64,000 nt of DNA from Chitinophaga pinensis DSM 2588 (lineage in GTDB: Bacteria > Bacteroidota > Bacteroidia > Chitinophagales > Chitinophagaceae), in assembly GCF_000024005.1 (NCBI RefSeq), contig NC_013132.1:8054001-8118000 (forward strand). Direction: 5' to 3'. The notes beneath the pieces are model-generated. The model had not been told where the DNA came from and ran no database searches. It saw only the letters and a list, made by a program, of their open reading frames with translations. The position numbers and the translations under genes are program-made. Shown here one piece after another: positions 1 through 7,546 of the stretch; the stretch's first letter is position 1; the number at the start of each line of letters is the position of its first letter.

Positions 1-147
1 TACAAGTACTTCTTCAGTTTGAGCAACAGTGCTACCGGTGAAAGCAATTCCGCTACACCAGCGAATCCTGTCAGCAATATCAAGGGAAATGCGATTGGCT
101 ATTTCAGTGCGCATACCCAGGAAACGAAGACGATTATCGTGCCCTGA
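1..147 (+). CDS. C-terminal fragment, DUF4249-like outer membrane lipoprotein
   Basis: An open frame enters from the left edge and ends at TGA 145-147, giving 48 residues. The tail reads '...VSNIKGNAIGYFSAHTQ' and ends in IIVP. A conserved Gly-Tyr-Phe near the C-terminus after an 'N-x-x-G-N-x-x-G' stretch resembles DUF4249 proteins, secreted lipoproteins usually encoded after a TonB-dependent receptor in Bacteroidota. The assignment rests on this short tail only, so the family is tentative; that a gene ends here is well supported by the hairpin terminator right behind it. Confidence 0.5.
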   Translation, partial: YKYFFSLSNSATGESNSATPANPVSNIKGNAIGYFSAHTQETKTIIVP

Positions 148-170
148 CAACGCAACATAGCAACTGAAAA

Positions 171-203
171 AAGCCGGATCTTCATGGTCCGGCTTTTCTT
201 TTT
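171..203 (+). terminator. Rho-independent terminator
   Basis: AAGCCGGA (171-178) pairs with TCCGGCTT (188-195) around a 9-nt loop and is followed by a T-rich run, 24 nt after the stop of the partial gene. Confidence 0.75.
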
Positions 204-251
204 CCCGATCCGACCCTGATTCCCCGGTGAATATGCCTACTTTTACCCGGC

Positions 252-1091
252 ATGAAAAATCAGCTTCCTTTCTATTCTCTGGAGCCATCCAATATTGGCG
301 GTCTGATCATCGAAGATATCCCGGAGGATATTTCATATGCCACTATGCCCCATCAGGATGATCATTACCTGGTCATGATAATGATGGAAGGCGTCGGAAC
401 AATGGAGATGGAAGGTGAAGTATTTCATTGCACGGCCCCTGCCATGATGGTGATCAAACCCCTGCAGGTACATTTTGCGCATGAGGTACATCAGGCAAAA
501 GGATGGATCATTTCCACAGCGCCTTTTCTGCTACCGGATACACTGGCAATTGCCTTTCAGAGTCTGCAGATCAAGCAGCAATATGCCTCCCTCCGGGACG
601 CCGGAGATCTGATACAGATGGTCCTTACCTTACAGGCTACTTTCAATACAAGCGCCTGTCCTGCGCGTTATAAACCGGCTGTTATAAAAGGACTGAGCGA
701 CGCCCTTTTTCACCGGATATTGCCGGAATTTGAATGTATCCTGGAAAACAGCGCCCAGAACATCCGCCAGGCTGCCGCCATCACCCGTCAGTTTATGCAA
801 CTGTTGCAACAGGAAAGCGCTGCACAGACACCTGCTTTTTTTGCACAGCAGATGCATATCACACCGGCTCACCTGAATGACTGTGTCAGGGAAACCACCG
901 GTTATCCACTGACCTACTGGCGACAGTACGCCATGCTCAATGCAGCCAAACGCCTGTTATACTACACGGATAAACCTGTCAAGACCATTGCCTGGGAACT
1001 GGGTTATGAAGATCATACCTATTTTTCCCGCCTGTTCCGCAAACTGACCGGCGATACCCCGGGCAACTTCAGGAGTAAATTCCACGAATAG
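252..1091 (+). CDS. AraC family transcriptional regulator
   Basis: This is a 279-residue DNA-binding regulator. The N-terminal half (about 1-165) is a cupin-like sensing region, with 'EGVGTMEMEGEVFHC' typical of AraC ligand pockets. The C-terminal 100 residues form the paired helix-turn-helix domain: the first helix pair is around 'FFAQQMHITPAHLNDCVRET' and the second is 'VKTIAWELGYEDHTYFSRLF', followed by the family signature 'RKLTGDTPGNFR'. The start ATG lies just after 'cccggc' and has no evident ribosome-binding site, as is usual in this phylum. The ligand and targets cannot be read from the sequence. The phosphatase-like gene 70 bp downstream on the same strand may be co-transcribed; no terminator was seen between them. 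Confidence 0.9.
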   Translation: MKNQLPFYSLEPSNIGGLIIEDIPEDISYATMPHQDDHYLVMIMMEGVGTMEMEGEVFHCTAPAMMVIKPLQVHFAHEVHQAKGWIISTAPFLLPDTLAIAFQSLQIKQQYASLRDAGDLIQMVLTLQATFNTSACPARYKPAVIKGLSDALFHRILPEFECILENSAQNIRQAAAITRQFMQLLQQESAAQTPAFFAQQMHITPAHLNDCVRETTGYPLTYWRQYAMLNAAKRLLYYTDKPVKTIAWELGYEDHTYFSRLFRKLTGDTPGNFRSKFHE

Positions 1092-1161
1092 TCCAATACC
1101 TTCCTTCCCAATTCCAATTCCTGCCCTTTTTTCCTGCCTTTCTTTGCTACAAAAAAGAAAG

Positions 1162-1986
1162 ATGAACACTTTACTTATAAGAAGCAGTAAGGTCATTAAA
1201 ATGGCTGGAAACCGCATAAAAAAGGAAGTCCCAACTGTGAAGGCATGGAACAAACAGGAGATGGCGCTTCAGTTTAAAAGAGTCAATACCAGCTGTATCA
1301 ATATCATCCGGGAGGGCTTACTGGCCATCGCGCCGGATATTCCCTGGTCTGAGGCTGAATTTGATACCCGTCAGCAGAAAGCCACCTCCCTGGGCGACCG
1401 TTACTGGGTATGCGACCCGCTGGACGGCGCTATTCATTTCCTGCAGGGATTATCTCCCTGGTGTATATCCCTGGCTTTGATTGAAAACGGACTGGCCGTA
1501 TTTTCCGTGATCTATGATGCTGTAAGAGATGAATTATTTACCGCCATGCGGGGACAGGGCGCCTGGATGAATGGAGAAAAGCTGGCGGTGAATATACGTA
1601 ACAGACTCAGCGATGCGATCCTGGTAACAGCCCATCCTAATCAGCCGGATAAGGAGGAAAAAGACGTCCGGCAGCTCCTTGAGACAATGGGAATCCTGCT
1701 GCCAAAAGCAGGCGCCGTGCGGATGACGGGTACCTCCTCTTTACAGCTGGCCTATGTGGCTGCTGGCCGGATAGATGCTTTCTGGGAATCCGGAGATGAC
1801 GCCTATGACTGGCTGGCCGGCGCACTGCTGGTGGAAGAGGCCGGTGGCGTTGTCAGAACGATGGAAGGGCTTCCCTATTCTCTGCAAACGGACACAGGCA
1901 TACTGGCAGGCAATGAAACAATGGCAGATCTTGTGGGTGATGAGATCGCCCGGGTACTCTTCTCTGATCGCCGGGTAATGGCCTGA
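1162..1986 (+). CDS. Inositol monophosphatase family protein
   Basis: Member of the Mg-dependent phosphatase superfamily (inositol monophosphatase, CysQ, FBPase-like). The metal-binding motif appears as 'WVCDPLDGAIHFLQGL', close to the classic DPxDGT-x-NF, and the C-terminal motif as 'DDAYDWLAGALLVEEAGG', close to the classic WDxAAG...EAGG. An acidic 'WSEAEFD' takes the place of the usual GEE loop upstream. The T of DPxDGT is replaced by A and N by H, so substrate range or activity may differ. The frame is open from a TTG at 1144; ATG 1162 follows an A-rich stretch and is preferred, although ATG 1201 is also possible. Substrate candidates are inositol phosphate or phosphoadenosine phosphate; neither is demonstrated. 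Confidence 0.8.
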   Translation: MNTLLIRSSKVIKMAGNRIKKEVPTVKAWNKQEMALQFKRVNTSCINIIREGLLAIAPDIPWSEAEFDTRQQKATSLGDRYWVCDPLDGAIHFLQGLSPWCISLALIENGLAVFSVIYDAVRDELFTAMRGQGAWMNGEKLAVNIRNRLSDAILVTAHPNQPDKEEKDVRQLLETMGILLPKAGAVRMTGTSSLQLAYVAAGRIDAFWESGDDAYDWLAGALLVEEAGGVVRTMEGLPYSLQTDTGILAGNETMADLVGDEIARVLFSDRRVMA

Positions 1987-2448
1987 TATTCTCTTACATT
2001 TTCTTATCCTTCGTTAATCTTTCGTTCATCCAACGAAGGATTAATGAAGGATATTAAGTACCTGAGCGTTATCAAAGCGAATGCTTACTCAATATAGGCA
2101 AATTGTCCTGTTTTCCGGCGCATTCCATGCGCAATTTCTCCCCTTTCAATATCTCTCTCCGCGAACTTCCACAACCTCAGCAAACAGAACAGTAACATCT
2201 TTTTTAATCTGTTTTTTTTGATAAAATAATTCACAATATGTCCCGGAATATTTATTTTCGCATTGACCATGTATCTTTAATTGAATAGTTATAAACGTTA
2301 ATCCGGCACTTGAATTTTAGTAACTATGGAAAAACCTGCCGCTTGCTGAAGCAGTTAATCCGGTCCCCAATTTCCATGTACACTTTCATTTGCTGTCCAT
2401 AAAAATTTCATTACTAATACCATATTAATCAAGCAAAACCTCAAGGAT
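1987..2448. other. Intergenic region before the T6SS island, with one inverted repeat
   Basis: 462 bp without a credible gene. TCCTTCGTT (2007-2015) and AACGAAGGA (2032-2040) form a perfect 9-bp inverted repeat 20 bp after the phosphatase stop; it has no T run on the + strand, so it may be a weak terminator or an operator. The remainder is AT-rich. I found no convincing TTTG/TAnnTTTG promoter pair for hcp. Confidence 0.5.
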
Positions 2449-2841
2449 ATGTCATTTAAAGCAGTTATGCGTATAGACGGAGAAGAACTTAATGTATTGG
2501 ATTGCCATTTTTCTTTCGCCCAGCACACTGACCATAACGGAAAACCAGCTGCCCGTCCGACAGGAGGCGCTGTAACCGTACTGGTAGAATCAGATGGTAA
2601 CACAAACCTCTTCGACTGGATGGTATCCAACACGCAGACCAAAAGTGGCAGCATTGTTTTTTACCGCCGGGACGCCATGTCAAAAATGAAGGAATTAAAA
2701 TTCACCGATGCCTACTGTGTAGAATATGAAGAGCATTTCAAAGCAGCAGGCGACGTTCCCATGCAGATCAAAATGGTACTGTCAGCCAGAGAAGTACAAC
2801 TCGGCAGTTCCACGTTTAAGAACCCCTGGCCACAGTCCTGA
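2449..2841 (+). CDS. hcp: Type VI secretion tube protein Hcp (TssD)
   Basis: 130 residues, the usual size of the Bacteroidota TssD family. Hcp forms stacked hexameric rings that make the inner tube of the type VI machine and can carry effectors in the lumen. The sequence starts MSFKAVMRIDGEELNVLDC and contains 'GGAVTVLVESDGNTNLFDWM' and 'GSIVFYRRDAMSKMKELKF', a pattern typical of this beta-barrel family. It is the first gene of a one-strand island containing Tae4, VgrG and Rhs genes, which fixes the identification by context. It is probably a dedicated Hcp for these effectors, since no other T6SS structural gene is nearby. Confidence 0.9.
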   Translation: MSFKAVMRIDGEELNVLDCHFSFAQHTDHNGKPAARPTGGAVTVLVESDGNTNLFDWMVSNTQTKSGSIVFYRRDAMSKMKELKFTDAYCVEYEEHFKAAGDVPMQIKMVLSAREVQLGSSTFKNPWPQS

Positions 2842-2908
2842 TAAGGACCCTGCCGGCTGTTTTGTTACCCCGATATATCATGTGATCACTGAATAAAACA
2901 TTGTACTC

Positions 2909-3406
2909 ATGGCCCTGAAAAAATTCCCTGCTTTCAGTACATTATGGAGCAGTTATCCACACGATTCCCAGGCACCGGCGGGAAGTGCACATGCTATGCC
3001 TTGTGATGAAAAGGATAAGAACGGATTCTATCACTATGAAAATCAGTGTGCCATCCGTATGTCCCATTGCCTCATCAAAGCCGGGATCACCCTGTCAAAT
3101 TACACAGATCCGAAATGTAAACATGGCTATGCCAGAGGCGCAGAAAGTCTCGCCACCTGGTTATGGCGCAACTTTGGTAAACCATTACAGGTAACGTGCA
3201 GCAATGCCGTCCAGAAAAATGCCTTTCTCGCAAACCAGTACTGGTCGAAAAATGGCATCATTTTTTTTAAAGACTTCTATGGTACCAGTAACACAGGGGA
3301 CCACATCGATCTCCTGTATCATGTCAACACACAGATCATGACAGCCACCGGCGATTATACCAATGACAGTCGCGTAAAAGAGATCTGGTTCTGGGAAGTA
3401 AACTGA
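2909..3406 (+). CDS. Tae4-family T6SS peptidoglycan amidase effector
   Basis: 165 residues matching the Tae4 family: NlpC/P60-like enzymes that cut the D-Glu to mDAP bond in the peptide stems of target-cell peptidoglycan. The catalytic cysteine is Cys47 in 'NQCAIRMS' and the histidine is His132 in 'TGDHIDLL', the two hallmark Tae4 motifs. Conserved 'HGYARGAESLATWL' lies between them. There is no signal peptide, as expected for a protein loaded onto Hcp or VgrG. The gene is 67 bp after hcp and 6 bp before a secreted protein likely to give immunity, the classic effector-immunity layout. Family assignment is by motif recognition; no structure or search was available. Confidence 0.88.
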   Translation: MALKKFPAFSTLWSSYPHDSQAPAGSAHAMPCDEKDKNGFYHYENQCAIRMSHCLIKAGITLSNYTDPKCKHGYARGAESLATWLWRNFGKPLQVTCSNAVQKNAFLANQYWSKNGIIFFKDFYGTSNTGDHIDLLYHVNTQIMTATGDYTNDSRVKEIWFWEVN

Positions 3407-3412
3407 CACTGT

Positions 3413-4222
3413 ATGAAAATATGCTATCTGATATGTCTTTCACTATTCTACATCGCCACCGGCGTTTGTGCACAAAGCCAGACCGGTAAAGTGGCCGTGA
3501 AAGATGCCGTGTGGATGCCTAAGCAATACCTGGAAGCACGTAAAGCACATCCTCCGCAGGATACATTCTGGAAAACAGTCGACTTCACAAAATACCTCAG
3601 TCCGGTGAGTGCACTGCGCACCAGGACCATCAATCAGCAACAGGAAGTCAGCGTTTATACCTATGGTGCAGAAAATTTCCCCATCGCTGTAAAAGGGACA
3701 AATCACGCCGGACAACGAAAAGAATGGCTGCTGGATAAGCCTATTTTTACCGGTGGACAATCAACGTTATACGACAGTGTACATTTTAGTCTGATCTGCC
3801 ATAATAACGATCCGCAGGATCTCTGGGTAGGTCTTTCCTATCCGGATGGCCGCAGAGATTCCATTCAGATGGGCGTCGTGCCTAAAGAAGAAAAAGATGC
3901 TCCCTTGTGGATGCATTCCAATAACTACCTCTCCTACTATTTCAAAGGCAAACAGTTTGACGTATACGATGATAAAGGCGCTTTACTGTACAATGATGTA
4001 GTAACTGACACAAACGGCATTATTAACGGATTACCCGGTTATAAATCCTGGAATATCACATCATCCAATATGTTCCAGGTTACAGCCGAGAAACAGGGAG
4101 CCACCAGTATCTCCAGTTTTAATGTCAGCTTCAAAGGAGAAAATATTGCGCTTCAACCACAACAGGTGGAAGGAGAACTGAACAGACCATTGTTACTAAA
4201 GGAAAAACATAATAAAAATTAA
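3413..4222 (+). CDS. Secreted protein, candidate immunity to the Tae4 effector
   Basis: I do not recognise a domain in this 269-residue protein. It begins with a clear signal peptide, 'MKICYLICLSLFYIATGVCA' then QSQT, so the mature protein is periplasmic; no lipobox is evident. The body is rich in aromatic and beta-forming residues and lacks membrane segments. Its start is only 6 bp behind the stop of the amidase gene. Tae4 enzymes act in the periplasm and are neutralised by periplasmic Tai4 proteins, so position and export fit an immunity role. However, Tai4 proteins are about 110-120 residues, so this would be an unrelated and much larger immunity type, or a second secreted factor. The function is inferred from position only. 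Confidence 0.55.
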   Translation: MKICYLICLSLFYIATGVCAQSQTGKVAVKDAVWMPKQYLEARKAHPPQDTFWKTVDFTKYLSPVSALRTRTINQQQEVSVYTYGAENFPIAVKGTNHAGQRKEWLLDKPIFTGGQSTLYDSVHFSLICHNNDPQDLWVGLSYPDGRRDSIQMGVVPKEEKDAPLWMHSNNYLSYYFKGKQFDVYDDKGALLYNDVVTDTNGIINGLPGYKSWNITSSNMFQVTAEKQGATSISSFNVSFKGENIALQPQQVEGELNRPLLLKEKHNKN

Positions 4223-4292
4223 GGCGCCGGCAGCAGACGATCCCCTTTTATGATCCCTCGCTGCCAACGCTGCATTTTCAAATTTTTATATT

Positions 4293-6146
4293 ATGGCACT
4301 GAATACAAGTACCTCATTCTCCATAGCCGGACAACAGTTTCAGACCTTCAATACGATCGAACTGAGACAGTATCTGGACGACCATCATGAGTTTGAAATA
4401 TATGTGAGTTATGACTGGTTTGAAAAACTAGGCGGCGGCATCTCCGGCGCTGCGAATAAATTCCTGGGAGAAGAAATTGAAATCACCGTTGCTCCTGCCG
4501 AGCAATTACCTGGTGTGAAAGACCTGATCTTTAAAGGTATCGTTACAAATATCACCACAGGAAAAATGGGCGATGGCACACATGGACATTGTATCATCCG
4601 TGGACATAGCCCTAGTATACTGCTGGATGATGATCCGCATATTACTTTCTTCGAAAATAAATCAGTGTCTGATATCGTATCTGCCACGGTGAAGAGCTAT
4701 CCGCCCAATGTGCTGAAAACAGCCATTAATCCGGAAACAAAAGAGACGCAGAAATATGTAGTACAGTACAAGGAAACTTCCTACGAATTCATCCGCCGGT
4801 TGTCAGAACGCCATGGAGAATGGTTCTTCTATGATGGTCAGCAACTGGTATTTGGCAAATATTCTCCGCAGAAAGCAGCATTGACCCACCAGGTAGATCT
4901 GCTGGAATTTAATATCGCCTTATCGGTAAAACCTAACAATGCCAAACTGAATGGCTACGATTACCGGCAGGACAAAGTGGTAGAAGATACCACACAGTCA
5001 AAAGAAACCGGTAAACTGAATGCTTATTCACAACACGCCAGTGATATCAGCAGTAAGCTATACAGCCGGGAAGGTTTGTATAAGATGAACTATCCGTTTA
5101 ACAGCAGCGCTAAAGCACAACTGGATAAACTGACCACCTTACAGAAAAAGGGCAAACTCGCCAAGATGGTCACCATCAAAGGCAGCAGTACCAATCCTTC
5201 CTTCCGCATCGGCGATACTGTCAGCATCAAAGAATCCGCTATGGGTACAGAACAACACCATGGCGAATTTATGATCACCAATATCAGACACTACTGTGGG
5301 GCCAATGGCAGCTACCATAATATGTTTGAGGGTATTCCTGCAGATGTGGCCACCCCACATATCAACCTCGCAAATATTCCTTACACAGAACCACAATCGG
5401 CTATTGTCACTGAAAATAACGATCCGAAAGGACTCGGTCGTATACGTGTTCGTTTCCGCTGGATGCAACAGGGACAAACACCATGGATCAGAGTCGTATC
5501 CGCTTCAGGTGGCGGTGATAAAGGGATGTTCATCATGCCGGAAGTAGGGGAAGAAGTCATCACCGAATTTGAAGGCGGAAATCCGGAACAACCATTTGTC
5601 ATCGGAGCCACATACAATGGCGGTGCTAAGAGCAGCTATGGTAATTCAGGGAATGACATGAAAGCCCTGAAGACCAGAAGTGGTAATACCATCCTTCTGA
5701 ATGATGCAGCGGGTAGTATTACGGTAACGGATAAAAATGGCAGCAGCATGGCCATGGATGGCGCCGGTAATATCACGGTGAGTTCCCAGACATTGATCAC
5801 AGTAAAAACTGAAGATCATATCGTGGTGGAAGCGCCGAATAAAATTGAGTTCAAATCCAAAGAAATTCACATCGTCGGTACAGAGAAAGTATTCATTGGT
5901 GAAGAGAATGCCAGCATCCTGGTAGATAATGCTGCCAACAATATTGAAAGCGGCGCGAAAACCATTACATCTGCGGCAGAATCGGCCAATACCGTTTCCA
6001 GTGGATCTAATCTCTATATCGACACCAAGAACTTCTACGCTGCAGGTGAAAATGTGGTGAATATTGACAGTAGCAAAGGCAACGTCAAAGTAAACGGAAA
6101 AGTGACCACGGATATCGTTGGCGGTATGCTGAACCTGAACTGTTAA
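4293..6146 (+). CDS. vgrG: Type VI secretion spike protein VgrG (TssI)
   Basis: 617 residues. VgrG trimers cap the Hcp tube and carry effectors. Residues about 1-350 form the gp27-like base ('FEIYVSYDWFEKL', 'SYEFIRRLSERHGEWFFYDG'). Residues about 370-460 form the gp5 OB-fold, with 'DPKGLGRIRVRFRWMQQGQT' and 'GGNPEQPFVIGATYNGG'. The rest (about 465-617) is a repetitive beta-helix, including 'KTRSGNTILLNDAAGSITV' and several 'I.V....I.I.' strands, which makes the needle. No extra C-terminal toxin domain is present. It is followed 9 bp later by a possible adaptor and then a PAAR-like/Rhs effector, so it most likely delivers the Rhs protein on its tip. Confidence 0.93.
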   Translation: MALNTSTSFSIAGQQFQTFNTIELRQYLDDHHEFEIYVSYDWFEKLGGGISGAANKFLGEEIEITVAPAEQLPGVKDLIFKGIVTNITTGKMGDGTHGHCIIRGHSPSILLDDDPHITFFENKSVSDIVSATVKSYPPNVLKTAINPETKETQKYVVQYKETSYEFIRRLSERHGEWFFYDGQQLVFGKYSPQKAALTHQVDLLEFNIALSVKPNNAKLNGYDYRQDKVVEDTTQSKETGKLNAYSQHASDISSKLYSREGLYKMNYPFNSSAKAQLDKLTTLQKKGKLAKMVTIKGSSTNPSFRIGDTVSIKESAMGTEQHHGEFMITNIRHYCGANGSYHNMFEGIPADVATPHINLANIPYTEPQSAIVTENNDPKGLGRIRVRFRWMQQGQTPWIRVVSASGGGDKGMFIMPEVGEEVITEFEGGNPEQPFVIGATYNGGAKSSYGNSGNDMKALKTRSGNTILLNDAAGSITVTDKNGSSMAMDGAGNITVSSQTLITVKTEDHIVVEAPNKIEFKSKEIHIVGTEKVFIGEENASILVDNAANNIESGAKTITSAAESANTVSSGSNLYIDTKNFYAAGENVVNIDSSKGNVKVNGKVTTDIVGGMLNLNC

Positions 6147-6155
6147 TTAATCACT

Positions 6156-7526
6156 ATGAATGAACACAATCCTATAGCGCAACTGGTCAATAAGATACAG
6201 CAGCAATGGCGGGAGAAAACAACAGGGAAACCATCCCTGCGATTTGTACGGTTCATGATCAAACCGGAGGAAGCACGTGTCTATGAAGGTTTCTGCAAAC
6301 TGGAATCTTCTGAACATGGAAGTCTGCCGGAAGTCTTTGTTACCCACCTCACTTCCTTTGAAGATGAAGATACGTTCAGCGCAGCCCTGATCAGGGACTG
6401 GCTGGATACCTACGATAAAAGTACCGAACTGCTGGCGCAATTGCAGCAGCAGGCGTCCTTTCAATGGGATCCGACTCCTTACAGAGAGGCGCTGAAAAAA
6501 CAACAGGGTTACCAGATGGATGATACCCTGTTATCATTGCTGCAGAGCTTTAAACAGGCATTGCCACAGGAACGGAAAGAGCTGGTATTAGCATTGATCC
6601 CCCGGCAGGTCAGCAGTACCAAAGACATGAAGAACTGGATCAGTAACCTGCTCAAAAAAGGCATTCCCGCAGGGGTAAAATTACTGGCCATAGATCATGC
6701 AGGTGCTGATCACTTTGCCCTGCAGGACAGGTATTTTCCTGATATGCTGCTAAGCATCCATATTCCGATGGACCTGCATAGCGCCATCAAAAAACTATCT
6801 GCCGCCGGTAATCCCAATGACCCGGAAATCATGCTGCGCAAATGTGTATTTGAGATGGGCGCAGCCATGAAAGATAAGGATGTGAAACGCCTGCATCGCT
6901 GGGGCCAACAGGCACTGGATGCTACACAACGTAGTGGAAACAAAGGACTGTTTGCCACTGCACATATCATGTATGCAGGTATGCTGTTTCACTTTAAAAA
7001 AGACCCTAAAATACCGGAACTGCTGGAACGCGGACACCGTATATCCAAACAGGGTTTCCAACAGGGAGACGGCGCCTGTCTGCCGCTGATGGTTCAGTTC
7101 TACGGCTACCATGGCGCTTATGCACAGATACGCCGCCGCTTTACGGAAGCGATCAACTGGTTTATACAACAGGCCGAACTGGCTGAACAACATAAATTCT
7201 CACAACAGGCATTGAATGCCTGGTACCAGGCTGCTGAACTCTGCAGAAGGAAAGACAGCAGCCGCTATTATGATGTACTGGAAAAAGGCTATCTGGCTGG
7301 ATGGCATCTGCCGGACGACGAAATCACTGCTTCCATCTACATCTATCTGTTGCGGGACTACTATGATTATGCACATGCAAACAGGAAACAAGATATCGTA
7401 AGGGACATAGACGAAAGAATGGGCCGCCTCTTCGGCGAAGACTGGAAAGCCGACGTAGACAATATCCGCAAGAAAAGAGAACCATTGATCCTGCCATTAG
7501 AAATGGAAGAACCCGAGGCATTATAG
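6156..7526 (+). CDS. VgrG-linked helical-repeat protein, possible effector adaptor
   Basis: 456 residues of unrecognised family. The N-terminal part (about 1-200) is mixed, with 'SLRFVRFMIKPEEARVYEGF' near the start. The C-terminal part (about 215-420) is all-helical and TPR-like, with pairs such as 'RLHRWGQQALDATQRSGNKG', 'YAQIRRRFTEAINWFIQQAE' and 'SQQALNAWYQAAELCRRKD'. There is no signal peptide or membrane helix, so it is cytoplasmic. It sits 9 bp after vgrG and 20 bp before the Rhs toxin gene, a slot where other T6SS clusters encode a chaperone or adaptor (DUF4123/Tap, DUF1795/EagR, DUF2169) that loads the effector on VgrG. It resembles none of those by eye, so the adaptor role is an inference from position. 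Confidence 0.6.
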   Translation: MNEHNPIAQLVNKIQQQWREKTTGKPSLRFVRFMIKPEEARVYEGFCKLESSEHGSLPEVFVTHLTSFEDEDTFSAALIRDWLDTYDKSTELLAQLQQQASFQWDPTPYREALKKQQGYQMDDTLLSLLQSFKQALPQERKELVLALIPRQVSSTKDMKNWISNLLKKGIPAGVKLLAIDHAGADHFALQDRYFPDMLLSIHIPMDLHSAIKKLSAAGNPNDPEIMLRKCVFEMGAAMKDKDVKRLHRWGQQALDATQRSGNKGLFATAHIMYAGMLFHFKKDPKIPELLERGHRISKQGFQQGDGACLPLMVQFYGYHGAYAQIRRRFTEAINWFIQQAELAEQHKFSQQALNAWYQAAELCRRKDSSRYYDVLEKGYLAGWHLPDDEITASIYIYLLRDYYDYAHANRKQDIVRDIDERMGRLFGEDWKADVDNIRKKREPLILPLEMEEPEAL

Positions 7527-7546
7527 CCTCTCAAAAATAATTACAT

